Part shown: in pieces, positions 16,015 to 24,366 of the stretch
Layout: every line of letters begins with the position of its first letter
Numbering within the stretch: the stretch's first letter is position 1
From: CBDFGT01 sp965247225
GTDB taxonomy: Bacteria > Pseudomonadota > Alphaproteobacteria > Rhizobiales > Rhizobiaceae
Direction: 5' to 3'
NCBI GenBank assembly: GCA_965247225.1
Contig: CBDFGT010000004.1
Coordinates: 23,631-87,630, forward strand
Length of the DNA stretch: 64,000 nucleotides
The notes under the pieces: generated by a model
What the model was told of the DNA's origin: nothing
Seen by the model: the letters and a program-made list of their open reading frames with translations, nothing else
Databases searched by the model: none
Position numbers and translations under genes: made by a program

Positions 16015-17172
16015 ATGAACCAGCTGTCCATCACACGGCAGGACGCATTTGCGCCTGCCAATACGGCAGAGCTTGCCGATGCTATCCTGACCCGGTCCGG
16101 CATGCGGATCGAGATCGACCGCAGGCGCGGACGTGGCGCAGGTATCAACCCGGCCGGCCGGTTTGAACCGAAAACGACCGAAGCTTTTGATGATGGCTGG
16201 CAGACACTGGAAACCCTGCCCCCTTTCAGGACCGAAGTGCAGATCGAAAAGCCGCGCAGCGTGATTACCGGCAACGCCTCGCCGGATATTCCGTTTGACC
16301 GGTCGGTGAACCCGTACCGGGGATGTGAACATGGGTGCATCTATTGTTTTGCGCGCCCGACACACGCCTATATGGGCCTGTCTGCCGGGCTCGACTTCGA
16401 GGCAAAACTGTTTGCCAAGCCGGATGCACCCAGACTTCTGGAGCGGGAACTTTCGAGGCCCGGTTACAAGGTGCGCACCATTGCCATTGGCACCAATACC
16501 GATCCCTACCAGCCCATTGAAAAAGAGTGGCGGGTGATGCGGCAATTGCTGGAAGTGTTGCAGGCCGCCGATCATCCTGTCTGTATTGTCACCAAATCGG
16601 CGATGGTGATGCGCGACATTGATATTCTGGCACCGATGGCAGAAAAGGGGCTGGTGAAAGTGGCGATTTCTGTGACCACCATGGATCGTGCGCTGGCACG
16701 CACGATGGAACCGCGGGCTGCAACGCCTGCCAGACGTCTGGAAGCCATCCGTGCGCTTGCCGGCGCCGGCATTCCGACAGGGGCCATGATGGCACCGGTC
16801 ATTCCCGGACTGACGGACCATGAAATTGAACGGGTTCTGGATTCTGTGGCAGCCGCCGGTGCGCGTGAGGCAGGCTATGTTCTGCTGCGGTTGCCGCTGG
16901 AGGTCAGCCCGCTTTTTCGGGACTGGTTGTTGCGCCATTATCCGGATCGCTACCGCCATGTGATGTCGCTGGTGCGCTCCATGCGTGGCGGCAAGGATTA
17001 TGATGCGGATTTCGGCAAGCGGATGAAGGGAACCGGGCCATATGCCTGGCAGATCAACAGACGCTTTGCCATGGCAACAAAGCGCCTCGGCCTCAATCTG
17101 CATCGCATGTCCCTGCGCGACGATCTGTTCGTTGCGCCAAAAGGTCAGGGGGTGCAGCTCAGTCTTTTATGA
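16015..17172 (+). CDS. Radical SAM protein, PA0069/SplB-like family
   Basis: A 385-residue radical SAM protein. The [4Fe-4S] motif is CEHGCIYC (Cys 104, 108, 111), the CxxxCxxC form, preceded by SVNPYRGC as in the PA0069 family. TNTDPYQPIEKEW and VTKSAMVMRDIDIL follow as expected for the SAM-binding barrel. It is related to spore photoproduct lyase, but the substrate of this branch is not established. The start ATG at 16015 has a GGGAGAG site. The MITE-like element and rnhB follow on the same strand. Confidence 0.88.
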   Translation: MNQLSITRQDAFAPANTAELADAILTRSGMRIEIDRRRGRGAGINPAGRFEPKTTEAFDDGWQTLETLPPFRTEVQIEKPRSVITGNASPDIPFDRSVNPYRGCEHGCIYCFARPTHAYMGLSAGLDFEAKLFAKPDAPRLLERELSRPGYKVRTIAIGTNTDPYQPIEKEWRVMRQLLEVLQAADHPVCIVTKSAMVMRDIDILAPMAEKGLVKVAISVTTMDRALARTMEPRAATPARRLEAIRALAGAGIPTGAMMAPVIPGLTDHEIERVLDSVAAAGAREAGYVLLRLPLEVSPLFRDWLLRHYPDRYRHVMSLVRSMRGGKDYDADFGKRMKGTGPYAWQINRRFAMATKRLGLNLHRMSLRDDLFVAPKGQGVQLSLL

Positions 17173-17233
17173 TCCCGGTTACATGGATGACGGCAACCCC
17201 GCCCCGGTTTCGGTCATCGTTTCGCCAGGTCTT

Positions 17234-17500
17234 ATACCAACCTGCATAGATATTGACCTATTTCGTGTGCTAGAGAGCGCCATCCGGCGCGAAGCAACCG
17301 CAGAGCGATGTACAAGCATCGGTCGAGGATTGTGACAAAGTCCGGTGGCTTTCTCAGGCACACCCATAGGGCCGGTCGCTTTTGCTCTCAGGCTGTCGTC
17401 GAAAAACCTCGCTGGACCTTTTGGTCCCACTGCGGTTTTCTCCTAACCGGAAATCAAAATCGATCCGGCGAAATAGGTCAATATCTATGCAGGTTGGTAT
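17234..17500. mobile_element. MITE-like element with perfect 32-bp terminal inverted repeats
   Basis: Bases 17234-17265 and 17469-17500 are perfect inverted copies over 32 bases (outer end ATACCAACCTGCATAGA, inner end GACCTATTTCG). They enclose about 200 bases with no convincing gene, giving a 267-bp unit. This is the structure of a miniature inverted-repeat element mobilised in trans. It occupies most of the 17173-17559 gap and its right end is 59 bases upstream of the rnhB start, so it probably forms part of that promoter region. The family is not recognised. Confidence 0.75.
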
Positions 17501-17559
17501 TACGGAGCCGCCCTTTCCGGGACTTGCGCAGGACAGGGTGGTGTGCGATTTTCACCCGC

Positions 17560-18234
17560 ATGAAAAAACGCGCGCCACCCTCCGCTCCTGATCTTTTCAC
17601 GCTTTCGTCGGACAGATATTTCCATAGGCCGCCGGTTGCGGACTTAAGCTTTGAGCATGACGCCATGGCGTCGGGTTTTTTTCCTGTTGCAGGCGTCGAT
17701 GAGGCCGGACGCGGGCCGCTGGCGGGGCCTGTTGTGGCTGCGGCAGTTATCCTGGACCAGGATCAGGTTCCGGATGGATTGAAGGATTCCAAGCAACTGA
17801 CAAGGGCCAGACGTGAGGTGCTGTTTGAGGAGATTCTGGCCCATGCCACTGTCTCGATTGCCGCGTCCTGCGCCCGCCATATTGACAGGAGCGATATCCG
17901 CAAGGCCAGTCTGGATGCCATGCGCCGGGCTGTTGCCGGGCTCGCCATCAGGCCGGCGCTTGGCCTGTTTGACGGGCGTGATGTGCCAGAAGGGCTGGTC
18001 TGCCCCGGCAAGGCCATCATCAAGGGTGATGCCCGCTCCCTGTCTATTGCTGCAGCCTCGATCCTGGCCAAGGTGACAAGGGACCGGATGATGGACGTGG
18101 CGAACAAGGATTTTCCGGCCTATGGTTTTTCCCGCCACTCCGGCTACGGCACTGCCGTTCACAGGCAGGCGATTGAAAGCCATGGTCGCTGTCCGCTGCA
18201 CCGCATGAGTTTCAGGCCGCTGCGGCAGGAATAA
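17560..18234 (+). CDS. rnhB: Ribonuclease HII
   Basis: A 224-residue type 2 RNase H, which cuts the RNA strand of RNA-DNA hybrids and removes single ribonucleotides from DNA. The signature VAGVDEAGRGPLAGPVVAA (catalytic Asp47 and Glu48) is intact. KDSKQLTRARRE and SILAKVTRDRMM also match, as does the typical end YGFSRHSGYGT. The ATG at 17560 gives an N-terminal extension of about 40 residues before the core, common in Rhizobiales; an internal start at MASGFF (about 17665) is possible. A MITE-like element lies directly upstream and dispersed repeats follow downstream. Confidence 0.93.
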   Translation: MKKRAPPSAPDLFTLSSDRYFHRPPVADLSFEHDAMASGFFPVAGVDEAGRGPLAGPVVAAAVILDQDQVPDGLKDSKQLTRARREVLFEEILAHATVSIAASCARHIDRSDIRKASLDAMRRAVAGLAIRPALGLFDGRDVPEGLVCPGKAIIKGDARSLSIAAASILAKVTRDRMMDVANKDFPAYGFSRHSGYGTAVHRQAIESHGRCPLHRMSFRPLRQE

Positions 18235-18294
18235 CAGCCTGTACCTGATAGACAATACAAAAAGGCCGGTCATGGACCAGCCCCCTGTACACCC

Positions 18295-18561
18295 TGTCAC
18301 TCAATGGAACCATTCTGCGACAAGGAATTTTTTACGAGGATCAAGGCTTTTGGCGCATGGACATACAAGGACGTATGGTCGAGACAACAGCCGAGGATGA
18401 TCGTGAAAATTCCTTGTCGCCCGAAGGGTTGGCTGAAGCGGGGTCACTGTTGCGCCGGCTGGCCTGGCCGTATGCGTCCTGCTACGACACGCGCCACCCG
18501 ACACACCATTTCCCGCCGCTTGCGCCAACAGAATGGGTTCCAGTGCGAGACATCAAGCTCT
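18295..18561. repeat. Dispersed 270-bp MITE-like repeat, copy 1
   Basis: About 265 bases nearly identical to 51611-51877, differing by scattered substitutions and a few short indels. The right end (ACAGAATGGGTTCCAGTG, then AGACATCAAGCTCT) is the inverted counterpart of the left (ACTCAATGGAACCATTCTG), but the outermost left bases are replaced, so this copy looks slightly eroded. No stable reading frame is shared. With the next repeat it fills the 18235-18634 gap between rnhB and atpF, in which I see no gene. Confidence 0.8.
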
Positions 18562-18627
18562 AAGTCTTTGTTTTTACGCATGCCGTTATCGCAAAACCGC
18601 TGCACAGTTTTGCGCGACATGCTTTAT
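18561..18627. repeat. RIME-like palindromic repeat, copy 2
   Basis: This segment (TAAGTCTTTG to ATGCTTTAT) closely matches 1020-1086, including the inner ATCGCAAAACCGCTG and the TTTTGCGCGACATGC arm. It abuts the dispersed 270-bp repeat with no gap and ends 8 bases before the atpF stop on the opposite strand, so it may act as the terminator hairpin for the atp operon. Confidence 0.75.
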
Positions 18628-18634
18628 GCCCTGT

Positions 18635-19126
18635 TCAGTTCAGGCGGGTTTTCACGTCGCCCAGAGCCTTTTGAAACAGCTCGGCATCACGGGCCATATC
18701 AGCTTTGGAAGCGATGACTGACTGTGTGGCAGCAATGGCCAGATCTACGGCTGCGGCGCGAACGGCATTGATAGCGTCTGTTTCTGCCTGCCTGATCTTC
18801 TGTTCCGACAGCGCGTTGCGGCGGGCCACAAAATCCTCGGTCTTCTTTCTGGCTTCTTCCGCCAGCATATCGGCTTCGCGTTCTGCTGTTGCGACAATCT
18901 GGGCAGCTTCTGCCTCTGCCTGCCTGCGCTTGTCCTGATATTCGGCCAGCAGTGCCCTGGCTTCTTCGCGCAGGCGCTTTGCCTCGTCCAATTGATGGCG
19001 AATATTATCTGCGCGCTTGTCCAGGGCCTTGTTTATCATGCCCGGAACTTTCAGATATACGATCAGCGCCAGGAAAATCAAAAGAGCGGCGAAGGCCCAA
19101 ACGCTTGCCCAATCTGTTGCAGACAT
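18635..19126 (-). CDS. atpF: ATP synthase F0 subunit b
   Basis: A 163-residue subunit b, part of the peripheral stalk that ties F1 to subunit a. One N-terminal membrane helix (WASVWAFAALLIFLALIVYL) is followed by a long charged coiled coil (DKRADNIRHQLDEAKRLREE onward) of normal length. The ATG at 19126 has AGGAGAG upstream; a TTG three bases earlier is not needed. It is last in the atpI-B-E-F2-F operon, 9 bases after the b' gene. A palindromic repeat follows. Confidence 0.95.
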   Translation of the reverse strand: MSATDWASVWAFAALLIFLALIVYLKVPGMINKALDKRADNIRHQLDEAKRLREEARALLAEYQDKRRQAEAEAAQIVATAEREADMLAEEARKKTEDFVARRNALSEQKIRQAETDAINAVRAAAVDLAIAATQSVIASKADMARDAELFQKALGDVKTRLN

Positions 19127-19135
19127 CAAACTCTC

Positions 19136-19762
19136 CTACTTTCCTGACACGGCTTTGACAGCGCTGGCGATTTCAGCTTGCGAAATACCCTTGCCGACCA
19201 GTTCCGCGACAATGGCACCTGCCGTTTCCTCTGCAATCGAACCAACTTCAGCCAGAGCTGCGGTCCTGATGTCCGCAATGCTCTTTTCAGCAGCGGCAAT
19301 CTTTTCCTGCAAACCGGCTTCCACGCGCTTGCGGTCCTCTTCAGCCCTGGCCTTGGAGGTCTCACGCGCCTTTGCAGCGATCGCAGCCGCTGTGGATTTG
19401 GCATTGGCCAGTTCAAGCTCGTATGTTGCCACGGCCTGGTCAGCCTCGGACTTCATGCGGCCAGCCTCTGCAATATCTGCGGCAATCCGGCCATTGCGGT
19501 CTTCAATTATGCCACCAATGCGCGGTGCAACGGCACGCGCAACAAACAGGTAAAACAGACCGAAGGCGATGGCCAGCCACAAGAGCTGCGAACCATAATA
19601 GGTGGACTCAAAGGGGGGGAAGCCACTTTCGTGCGCTGCCTCCTGAACCATACCTGTCTCTATACCAGCTACGTCAGATACGGGAGCTTGCGCTGCCTGA
19701 TGTGTGACAGCAGGCGTTTCACTGGGCGTGGATGACTGGGCAAATGCCGAAGTCACGAACAT
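19136..19762 (-). CDS. atpF2: ATP synthase F0 subunit b'
   Basis: A 208-residue b' subunit, the diverged second peripheral-stalk subunit of Alphaproteobacteria and cyanobacteria. An N-terminal low-complexity segment (MFVTSAFAQSSTPSETPAVT) precedes the membrane helix LLWLAIAFGLFYLFVARAV. The coiled coil follows, with GIIEDRNGRIAADIAEA as the b'-type start. The ATG at 19762 lies 5 bases after AGGAGG. The first residues resemble a signal peptide remnant, which is usual for rhizobial b' subunits. It pairs with the b subunit encoded just downstream. Confidence 0.95.
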   Translation of the reverse strand: MFVTSAFAQSSTPSETPAVTHQAAQAPVSDVAGIETGMVQEAAHESGFPPFESTYYGSQLLWLAIAFGLFYLFVARAVAPRIGGIIEDRNGRIAADIAEAGRMKSEADQAVATYELELANAKSTAAAIAAKARETSKARAEEDRKRVEAGLQEKIAAAEKSIADIRTAALAEVGSIAEETAGAIVAELVGKGISQAEIASAVKAVSGK

Positions 19763-19903
19763 TGTCACCTCCTGGTGCAAATTTGGCTGGTCAGGACCGG
19801 CATTTGCCAAACGCAACCTGCATGATCCAGCCGGTCGCAAACATGCGGACCGGAAATGGAAAGCGGGCCACGGACAGATGTTCCGCGGCCCGTCCTTGTC
19901 ACA

Positions 19904-20128
19904 TCAACCGAACAGGGCCAGAAGCGCGATCAGGAGCGAGAAAATGCCCAGAGCTTCCGTCACGGCGAAACCCAGGATCAGACGACCGAACTGGCCATCA
20001 GCAGCGGACGGGTTGCGCAATGCGCCGGAAAGATAGCTACCGAAGATGTTGCCGAGGCCGATTGCGGCGCCAGCCATACCAAAGCAAGCCATGCCTGCGC
20101 CAATGTACTTTGCTGCTTCTGCGTCCAT
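19904..20128 (-). CDS. atpE: ATP synthase F0 subunit c
   Basis: A 74-residue subunit c that forms the proton-driven rotor ring. It is a hairpin of two membrane helices around the polar loop ALRNPSAADGQ; the proton-carrying carboxylate is Glu58 in FAVTEALGIF. The helix-1 motif GAAIGLGNIFGSYLSGA is the normal glycine-rich packing motif. The start is the ATG at 20128 behind AAGGAG. It lies between atpB and the b' gene; the gap of 141 bases downstream is the largest in this operon. Confidence 0.96.
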   Translation of the reverse strand: MDAEAAKYIGAGMACFGMAGAAIGLGNIFGSYLSGALRNPSAADGQFGRLILGFAVTEALGIFSLLIALLALFG

Positions 20129-20196
20129 TTTAGTCTCCTTGATCAATGTTAAAGCGGCTTTAGACTGACGCCCGGCAGGCGTCAACGACTTTTTCC

Positions 20197-20958
20197 TTAG
20201 TGGCTGCCTGGATGCAGGGCATCGTTGAGATACATGCAGGTCAGAATTGCAAACACATAGGCCTGCAAAAATGCCACAAGAAATTCAAGACCGGTCAATG
20301 CGACCGTCATAAGAAGGGGAAGCACAGCGCCAACCGTGCCGACAGCGCCCATGGTTCCCAGCGAGAAAACGAAACCCGCGAACACTTTGAGCGTGATGTG
20401 GCCTGCCAGCATATTGGCAAACAAACGAACGGAAAGGCTGATCGGACGCGACAGGAAGGAAATAACCTCAATGGCAACGACCAGCGGTAGCACGAAAACC
20501 GGCACACCATGCGGCACAAACACACCCAGGAAGCCCAGACCGTGTTTCCAGAAACCATAGATCACAACGGTCATGATCACCATAAGCGCCAGACCGAATG
20601 TCACAATGATGTGGCTGGCAAAGGTGAAGAAATACGGCACCATGCCGAATAAATTGCCGACCAGCACGAACATGAACAGCGAAAATACAAACGGGAAAAA
20701 CTTCATTCCACTTGTGCCGGCTCCGTCTTTCAGCATGTTGGCGATAAATTCGTAGGATATTTCCGAAATCGACTGCAAGCGGCCCGGAACAAGGCTGCGG
20801 CTTGAGGATGCAAAATACAGGAAACTTCCGGCAACCACTACGGTCAGCACCATGAACAAAGCCGAGTTGGTGAAAGAAAAATTGATATCACCGATATGAA
20901 TAGGCACAATTTCTTTCAAATGGAACTGGTGAACCGGATCTACTTTATCGCCTGCCAC
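20197..20958 (-). CDS. atpB: ATP synthase F0 subunit a
   Basis: A 253-residue subunit a forming the proton half-channels. The essential Arg is in SLSVRLFANMLAGH, and the C-terminal helix LEFLVAFLQAYVFAILTCMY has the usual Gln. FVPHGVPVFVLPLVVAIEVIS is also typical. The start is GTG at 20958 (MAGDKVDPVHQF), with GAGA upstream; open frame continues further 5' but overlaps atpI and gives no family similarity. It is second in the operon, 70 bases after atpI. Confidence 0.94.
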   Translation of the reverse strand: MAGDKVDPVHQFHLKEIVPIHIGDINFSFTNSALFMVLTVVVAGSFLYFASSSRSLVPGRLQSISEISYEFIANMLKDGAGTSGMKFFPFVFSLFMFVLVGNLFGMVPYFFTFASHIIVTFGLALMVIMTVVIYGFWKHGLGFLGVFVPHGVPVFVLPLVVAIEVISFLSRPISLSVRLFANMLAGHITLKVFAGFVFSLGTMGAVGTVGAVLPLLMTVALTGLEFLVAFLQAYVFAILTCMYLNDALHPGSH

Positions 20959-21028
20959 GGACTGTCTCTTTCGTTTTTGCAGACCCTGGAAAAGGCCCTG
21001 CCCTGAACAGGCACCCCTCGGGGATGCC

Positions 21029-21367
21029 TCATTGATCTTTAGCACCCTTGCCGCTTCCGAATTTTGGCTCCGCCACTTTTCCGGTTGCCCGCAAGACATT
21101 CAATACCGACGCACAAAAGCCCAAAAGCAGAAAGACAATCATGCCCCAAGGGTGCGTACCCAGAAATTCATCAAAAAGATAGCCCAGAATGGCACCGGCC
21201 AGAATACCTGCGATAAATTCACTGGAAAGCTTCACAGCCAGCGAATTTCCCTTCCGGTTTGCCTGCTGCTGCGCTCCGTCAACATCCCCTGCATCACCCT
21301 TTGATGCAAGCCTTGCTTCCAGATTTTTCATGCGCAGTTCAAGACTGTCTTCCTGTTTGTCGGCCAT
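21029..21367 (-). CDS. atpI: ATP synthase-associated protein AtpI
   Basis: A 112-residue AtpZ/AtpI-family protein with a charged N-terminus (EDSLELRMKNLEARLASKG) and two membrane helices, LSSEFIAGILAGAILGYLF and GMIVFLLLGFCASVLNVL. AtpI helps assemble the c-ring. It is first in the F0 operon; the promoter should be in the 21368-21621 gap, which holds only a small palindrome (CCTGCAA/TTGCAGG, 21511-21526) and no gene. Confidence 0.92.
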   Translation of the reverse strand: MADKQEDSLELRMKNLEARLASKGDAGDVDGAQQQANRKGNSLAVKLSSEFIAGILAGAILGYLFDEFLGTHPWGMIVFLLLGFCASVLNVLRATGKVAEPKFGSGKGAKDQ

Positions 21368-21621
21368 GCTTCAACGCCACCCTTCGCAAATTTGTCCATA
21401 CGCATATTCCATATGGCACAAATCGCCCGGATGAACAAATGCGACCAGCCGACCCCCTTCAAAGTCGCGGGCAACATAGTTTTCACCGGTGCGTTAGTCA
21501 AGCCTGTAAACCTGCAAGTTTGCAGGCAATTTTATGTCATAAATTCATATGGATACAGGGAAAGACGGATCAGAGGTGCATTCTGCCGCACCCTTTGGCC
21601 TGTTCTTTCCCGCCTGTTTGG

Positions 21622-22800
21622 TCAGCTCCAGCCGCCGCCATAAGTGCGATAGAAGACATGCAGGCCGATCCGGGCCAGTTTCTGCATGGTTTTGGCCCAT
21701 GGCGGATTGACGTAAGTGGCATGGTAATGGGTGGCCGATCCGACTTCCGGCAACCAGATTTTTCCGGCTGTTACGGCCAGCGCAACATCCCTGGCTGTCT
21801 GCCAGCGTCCTGGCGACCAGACGCGATCCTGGATATTGTCGCAGGCAAACGAGAACTGGCAACGGTTACGCCAATCCTCATTCTGGTAGACCACCTCGCA
21901 GATCGTGCCGGGATAGGCCGGATTGCGTACACGGTTGAGAATCACCTGAGCCACAGCCGCCTGCCCTTTCACCGTTTCGCCGCGCGATTCAAAATAGATG
22001 CCCGAAGTCAGGCAAAGCTGTTCCTTGTCGGAAAAAACAGAAGCGGGCAGCACAGCGGCTGCCCAGGCATGATCATCCGGATTAATGACGGGTGCAAAGC
22101 GCCCCGGTTCCTTATCTGTCTTCAGTATAGAATCAAACGGGGAAACACGGGCATAGTCCGGTGGCGCGGGCGCGTAAGCGGTTGCCAGGCTGTCAGCTTC
22201 GCGATTGTTGACCAGAGCTGCCAGTTCGGCCGGCACTGACCTGTCGGGAACAACCGGCTCCTTTTCATAGAAGGCTGTGGCAATTTCCAGCTCCCTGCCC
22301 CTGATTGCAGGCTTTACAAAGGCCAGGCGCTCTGCGCTGTCCATCAATGGCACCAGAAGGCTGCCGGAGCGCTGTATAATGGAACCTGCCGAGAAATCCT
22401 TGGGTGGCATCACCGGGGCGACGGACAGGATACGGCCCATTTTCATGGCTGCGGTCACGCGGGCCTCGTCCGGCGTGTCCACAGGCGGCTTGTTTTGTGT
22501 GCGGAAGGCAACTCTGGTTCCGTCCGGCATTTTCAGGCCGGCACCGGAATTGATCGCACCGGTGATCATCGGGTCGTTGAAAACCATGTCCACGGTCTGG
22601 ATGGAGCCTGCGGGCGAATCTGTCAGAAAGAATTTCCAGTTTTCCCCGCCACGATTGGTTCCCGCCAGAAATGTTGCCAGATCAGCGTGGCCTGCCAGTG
22701 TCGGCAAACCCAGAAACATGGCAAATCCAAAAACAAGGGATGCGACACTGTTGCCGGAACGCAGCGCCGGTCCTGGCTCTTTCAGTTTACGCTTGCGCAC
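21622..22800 (-). CDS. Exported cell wall hydrolase (SleB/Hydrolase_2 domain)
   Basis: A 392-residue exported protein. The N-terminus (NSVASLVFGFAMFLGLPTL) is a signal peptide or anchor. The first two thirds show no family I recognise. The C-terminal third is the SleB-like lytic transglycosylase domain: CLTSGIYFESRGE carries the catalytic Glu, then GQAAVAQVILNRVRNPAYP, CQFSFACD and THYHATYVNPPWA. Such enzymes cleave peptidoglycan in growth or division. The start is GTG at 22800 with GGAG at 7 bases. It is probably monocistronic; the decayed patch lies upstream of it. Confidence 0.87.
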   Translation of the reverse strand: MRKRKLKEPGPALRSGNSVASLVFGFAMFLGLPTLAGHADLATFLAGTNRGGENWKFFLTDSPAGSIQTVDMVFNDPMITGAINSGAGLKMPDGTRVAFRTQNKPPVDTPDEARVTAAMKMGRILSVAPVMPPKDFSAGSIIQRSGSLLVPLMDSAERLAFVKPAIRGRELEIATAFYEKEPVVPDRSVPAELAALVNNREADSLATAYAPAPPDYARVSPFDSILKTDKEPGRFAPVINPDDHAWAAAVLPASVFSDKEQLCLTSGIYFESRGETVKGQAAVAQVILNRVRNPAYPGTICEVVYQNEDWRNRCQFSFACDNIQDRVWSPGRWQTARDVALAVTAGKIWLPEVGSATHYHATYVNPPWAKTMQKLARIGLHVFYRTYGGGWS

Positions 22801-22892
22801 AGTTTTACTCCAACAGGATGTCTACGCCAACAGGACGGCAGGCCCGTGGCCTGCGAGTGTCATGACAATGAAGTATTAACCTTGATTTTTGG

Positions 22893-23201
22893 TTAACAGC
22901 GCATTTCCCGGCCCGCATTCTCCGCGATCCGGCTGTCTGCGATCACCAGCGCCCTGCGCTGCGATTGCGAAAGATGCGAAAGCACGATGACCGGAACCCC
23001 CGGCAAACCCAAGCTTCCCGGCGGCGAGAACGCGCCCGTGGCCGGCGATGATCACATCGTCGGCACCGGTCAGCACCGGGTTCACGAAGCCGAATTCGGC
23101 AATCGATCCCGCGATCCGGGCAACCTGATCGCCCGAATGCGTCCGTGCTTGCGGACATGGGGGATCAGCCGCGCAATCGGGCCGGTCGCGATGGTGAACA
23201 T
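22893..23201 (-). pseudogene. Frameshifted ParB N-terminal-domain remnant
   Basis: Conceptual translation in one frame gives NPVLTGADDVIIAGHGRVLA, the core ParB/sulfiredoxin nuclease motif. A single extra G in a run of five Gs (about 22998-23002) shifts the next part; after correction it reads VPVIVLSHLSQSQRRALVIA and ends NAGREMRC-stop. An upstream single-base loss near HVRK breaks the 5' end, which would otherwise read RLIP-VRNARTHSD. The whole is about 100 codons, only the N-terminal domain. Domains like this often sit at the N-terminus of DNA methyltransferases on prophages and islands. Its neighbours are an IS remnant and an alkyltransferase-like gene. Confidence 0.75.
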
Positions 23202-23220
23202 TGTGTCTGCTTTGAATGCG

Positions 23221-23640
23221 CTAAACGCATGGCTTTCTTGCACGTCTTGCTGTCGCCCTGGGTGCGTCTGGCGGTCTTTTCTGGATAGCGACGCCATGCG
23301 GCAGCAAAGCTACATCAACAAGCTTCTGGCCCAGGTCAAGGATGCGTCCGTCCGCGGCAATCTGATGCCCTTCGGACAAGAGCATTTCCCGTTGCGTCTT
23401 TCCGTCCGGCCCAGCTTTTGGGGTCAGCAGGGTGCCGTCTTCTGGCACGGCTCTGAACCACGGCAACGTTGTTGATTCGATCAGATCGAGCTTGGCGAGG
23501 ATGTAAGCGACATGCCGCGGCATCACATCCAGATGCGCGCCCACGTCCTTGAACGTCACGAGTTTGCCTTCCGGGATCGTCGTAACAATCGCGAGGATGT
23601 CGCGCTTGATCCTCGCGAAGAAGGGGCTCGGCTTACCCAT
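23221..23640 (-). CDS. Alkyltransferase-like (MGMT-fold) DNA-binding protein
   Basis: A 139-residue protein with the C-terminal domain of O6-alkylguanine-DNA alkyltransferases. It reads FFARIKRDILAIVTTIPEG, then VTFKDVGAHLDVMPRHVAYIL as the recognition helix, then LPWFRAVPEDGTL where active enzymes have a PCHR motif. The acceptor Cys is absent, so it is probably an alkyltransferase-like protein that flags lesions for repair and does not repair them itself. Its C-terminus (APRATARRARKPCV) is basic. It ends 20 bases before the ParB remnant begins; both lie in a decayed patch bounded by IS sequences, so it may be acquired. Confidence 0.75.
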   Translation of the reverse strand: MGKPSPFFARIKRDILAIVTTIPEGKLVTFKDVGAHLDVMPRHVAYILAKLDLIESTTLPWFRAVPEDGTLLTPKAGPDGKTQREMLLSEGHQIAADGRILDLGQKLVDVALLPHGVAIQKRPPDAPRATARRARKPCV

Positions 23641-23713
23641 TGGTTTCTTTCTCTTGCAGCGCCATGGTTCTCACGATCATGCCAACAAATATCACGAAAA
23701 CCCCGGAAATTGT

Positions 23714-24319
23714 CTAGGCTCAGGCCCTATTGATTAACGGTCTTTTCAAGCTGGTGCAAATCTGATTCAAAGTGGCAGGAGGTGCCGCCATGCGTGATTT
23801 GTTTTTGTTGACGCAGACACAGTTTTCCCGCATCAGACCCTGTTTCCCGCTGTCCCATGGTGTTCGGCGGGTTGATGGCCTGCGCGTCGTCAGCGGGATT
23901 ATTGACGTTATAAAACATGGGCTTCAGTGGAAGGATGCGCCACGAGAATATGGCCCGCACAAGACCCTTTACAATCGCTTCATCCGCTGGAGCCGGATGG
24001 GCGTGTTCAACCGGATCTTTGCAGCACTTGCGGGCAAGGCCGGGACGCCGGAGTGGATATGATGCGGACTGGTTTCGCAATGCATTGAAAGAAATGGGAA
24101 TTTCTCCATGCATACCACCACGGCGAAAGCGAAGGAGGATCATCAAATATGACAAAGAACTCTATAAACAGCGCCACCGTATTGAAAACACGTTCGGCAG
24201 GATCAAGGACTGGCGGCGCGTATCAACCCGCTACGACAGATGTGCCCACACCTTCTTCTCCGCCATCCTCATCGCCGCAAAACGCATCTGCTGGCTCAAT
24301 GCATGAGTCCTGAGCCTGG
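23714..24319 (+). mobile_element. Degenerate IS5-family insertion sequence with internal deletion
   Basis: The ends are CTAGGCTCAGGCCC on the left and, read inward on the other strand, CCAGGCTCAGGACT on the right, short imperfect terminal inverted repeats. Between them lies a broken IS5-family (IS427-like) transposase. The element is 606 bp, whereas such elements are usually around 850 bp; the transposase alignment shows the missing part is internal. No clear target duplication is visible. Confidence 0.75.
23790..24306 (+). pseudogene. IS5-family transposase, internally deleted and frameshifted
   Basis: The 5' part (MRDLFLLTQTQFSRIRPCFP to AALAGKAGTPEW) is the normal transposase N-terminus. 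Near 24050 the frame breaks, and the sequence resumes in another frame with GYDADWFRNALKEMGI, CIPPRRKRRR and YKQRHRIENTFGRIKDWRR, the conserved C-terminal DDE region with its final Glu. The missing middle contains the first catalytic Asp and the segment up to the second, so the protein cannot be active. The start codon at 23790 follows AGGAGG. Confidence 0.85.
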
Positions 24320-24366
24320 CAACAAACTGGGCCGTATGCCTTAAACTGTAACGGAGTCAGCAGATA

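Noticed and set aside
18301..18528. 75-codon minus-strand frame inside the dispersed repeat, partly shared with 51527-51844
   Set aside because: The two copies lose similarity in protein terms because of indels, there is no ribosome-binding site, and the shared sequence is explained by the repeat.
21511..21526. Small palindrome CCTGCAA/TTGCAGG upstream of atpI as a terminator or operator
   Set aside because: The arms are only 7 bases with a 2-base loop, no T-run follows, and no known regulator fits; kept only as a note in the atpI entry.
23727..24155. 142-codon minus-strand frame across the IS remnant
   Set aside because: Antisense to the transposase remnant, with no family motif.
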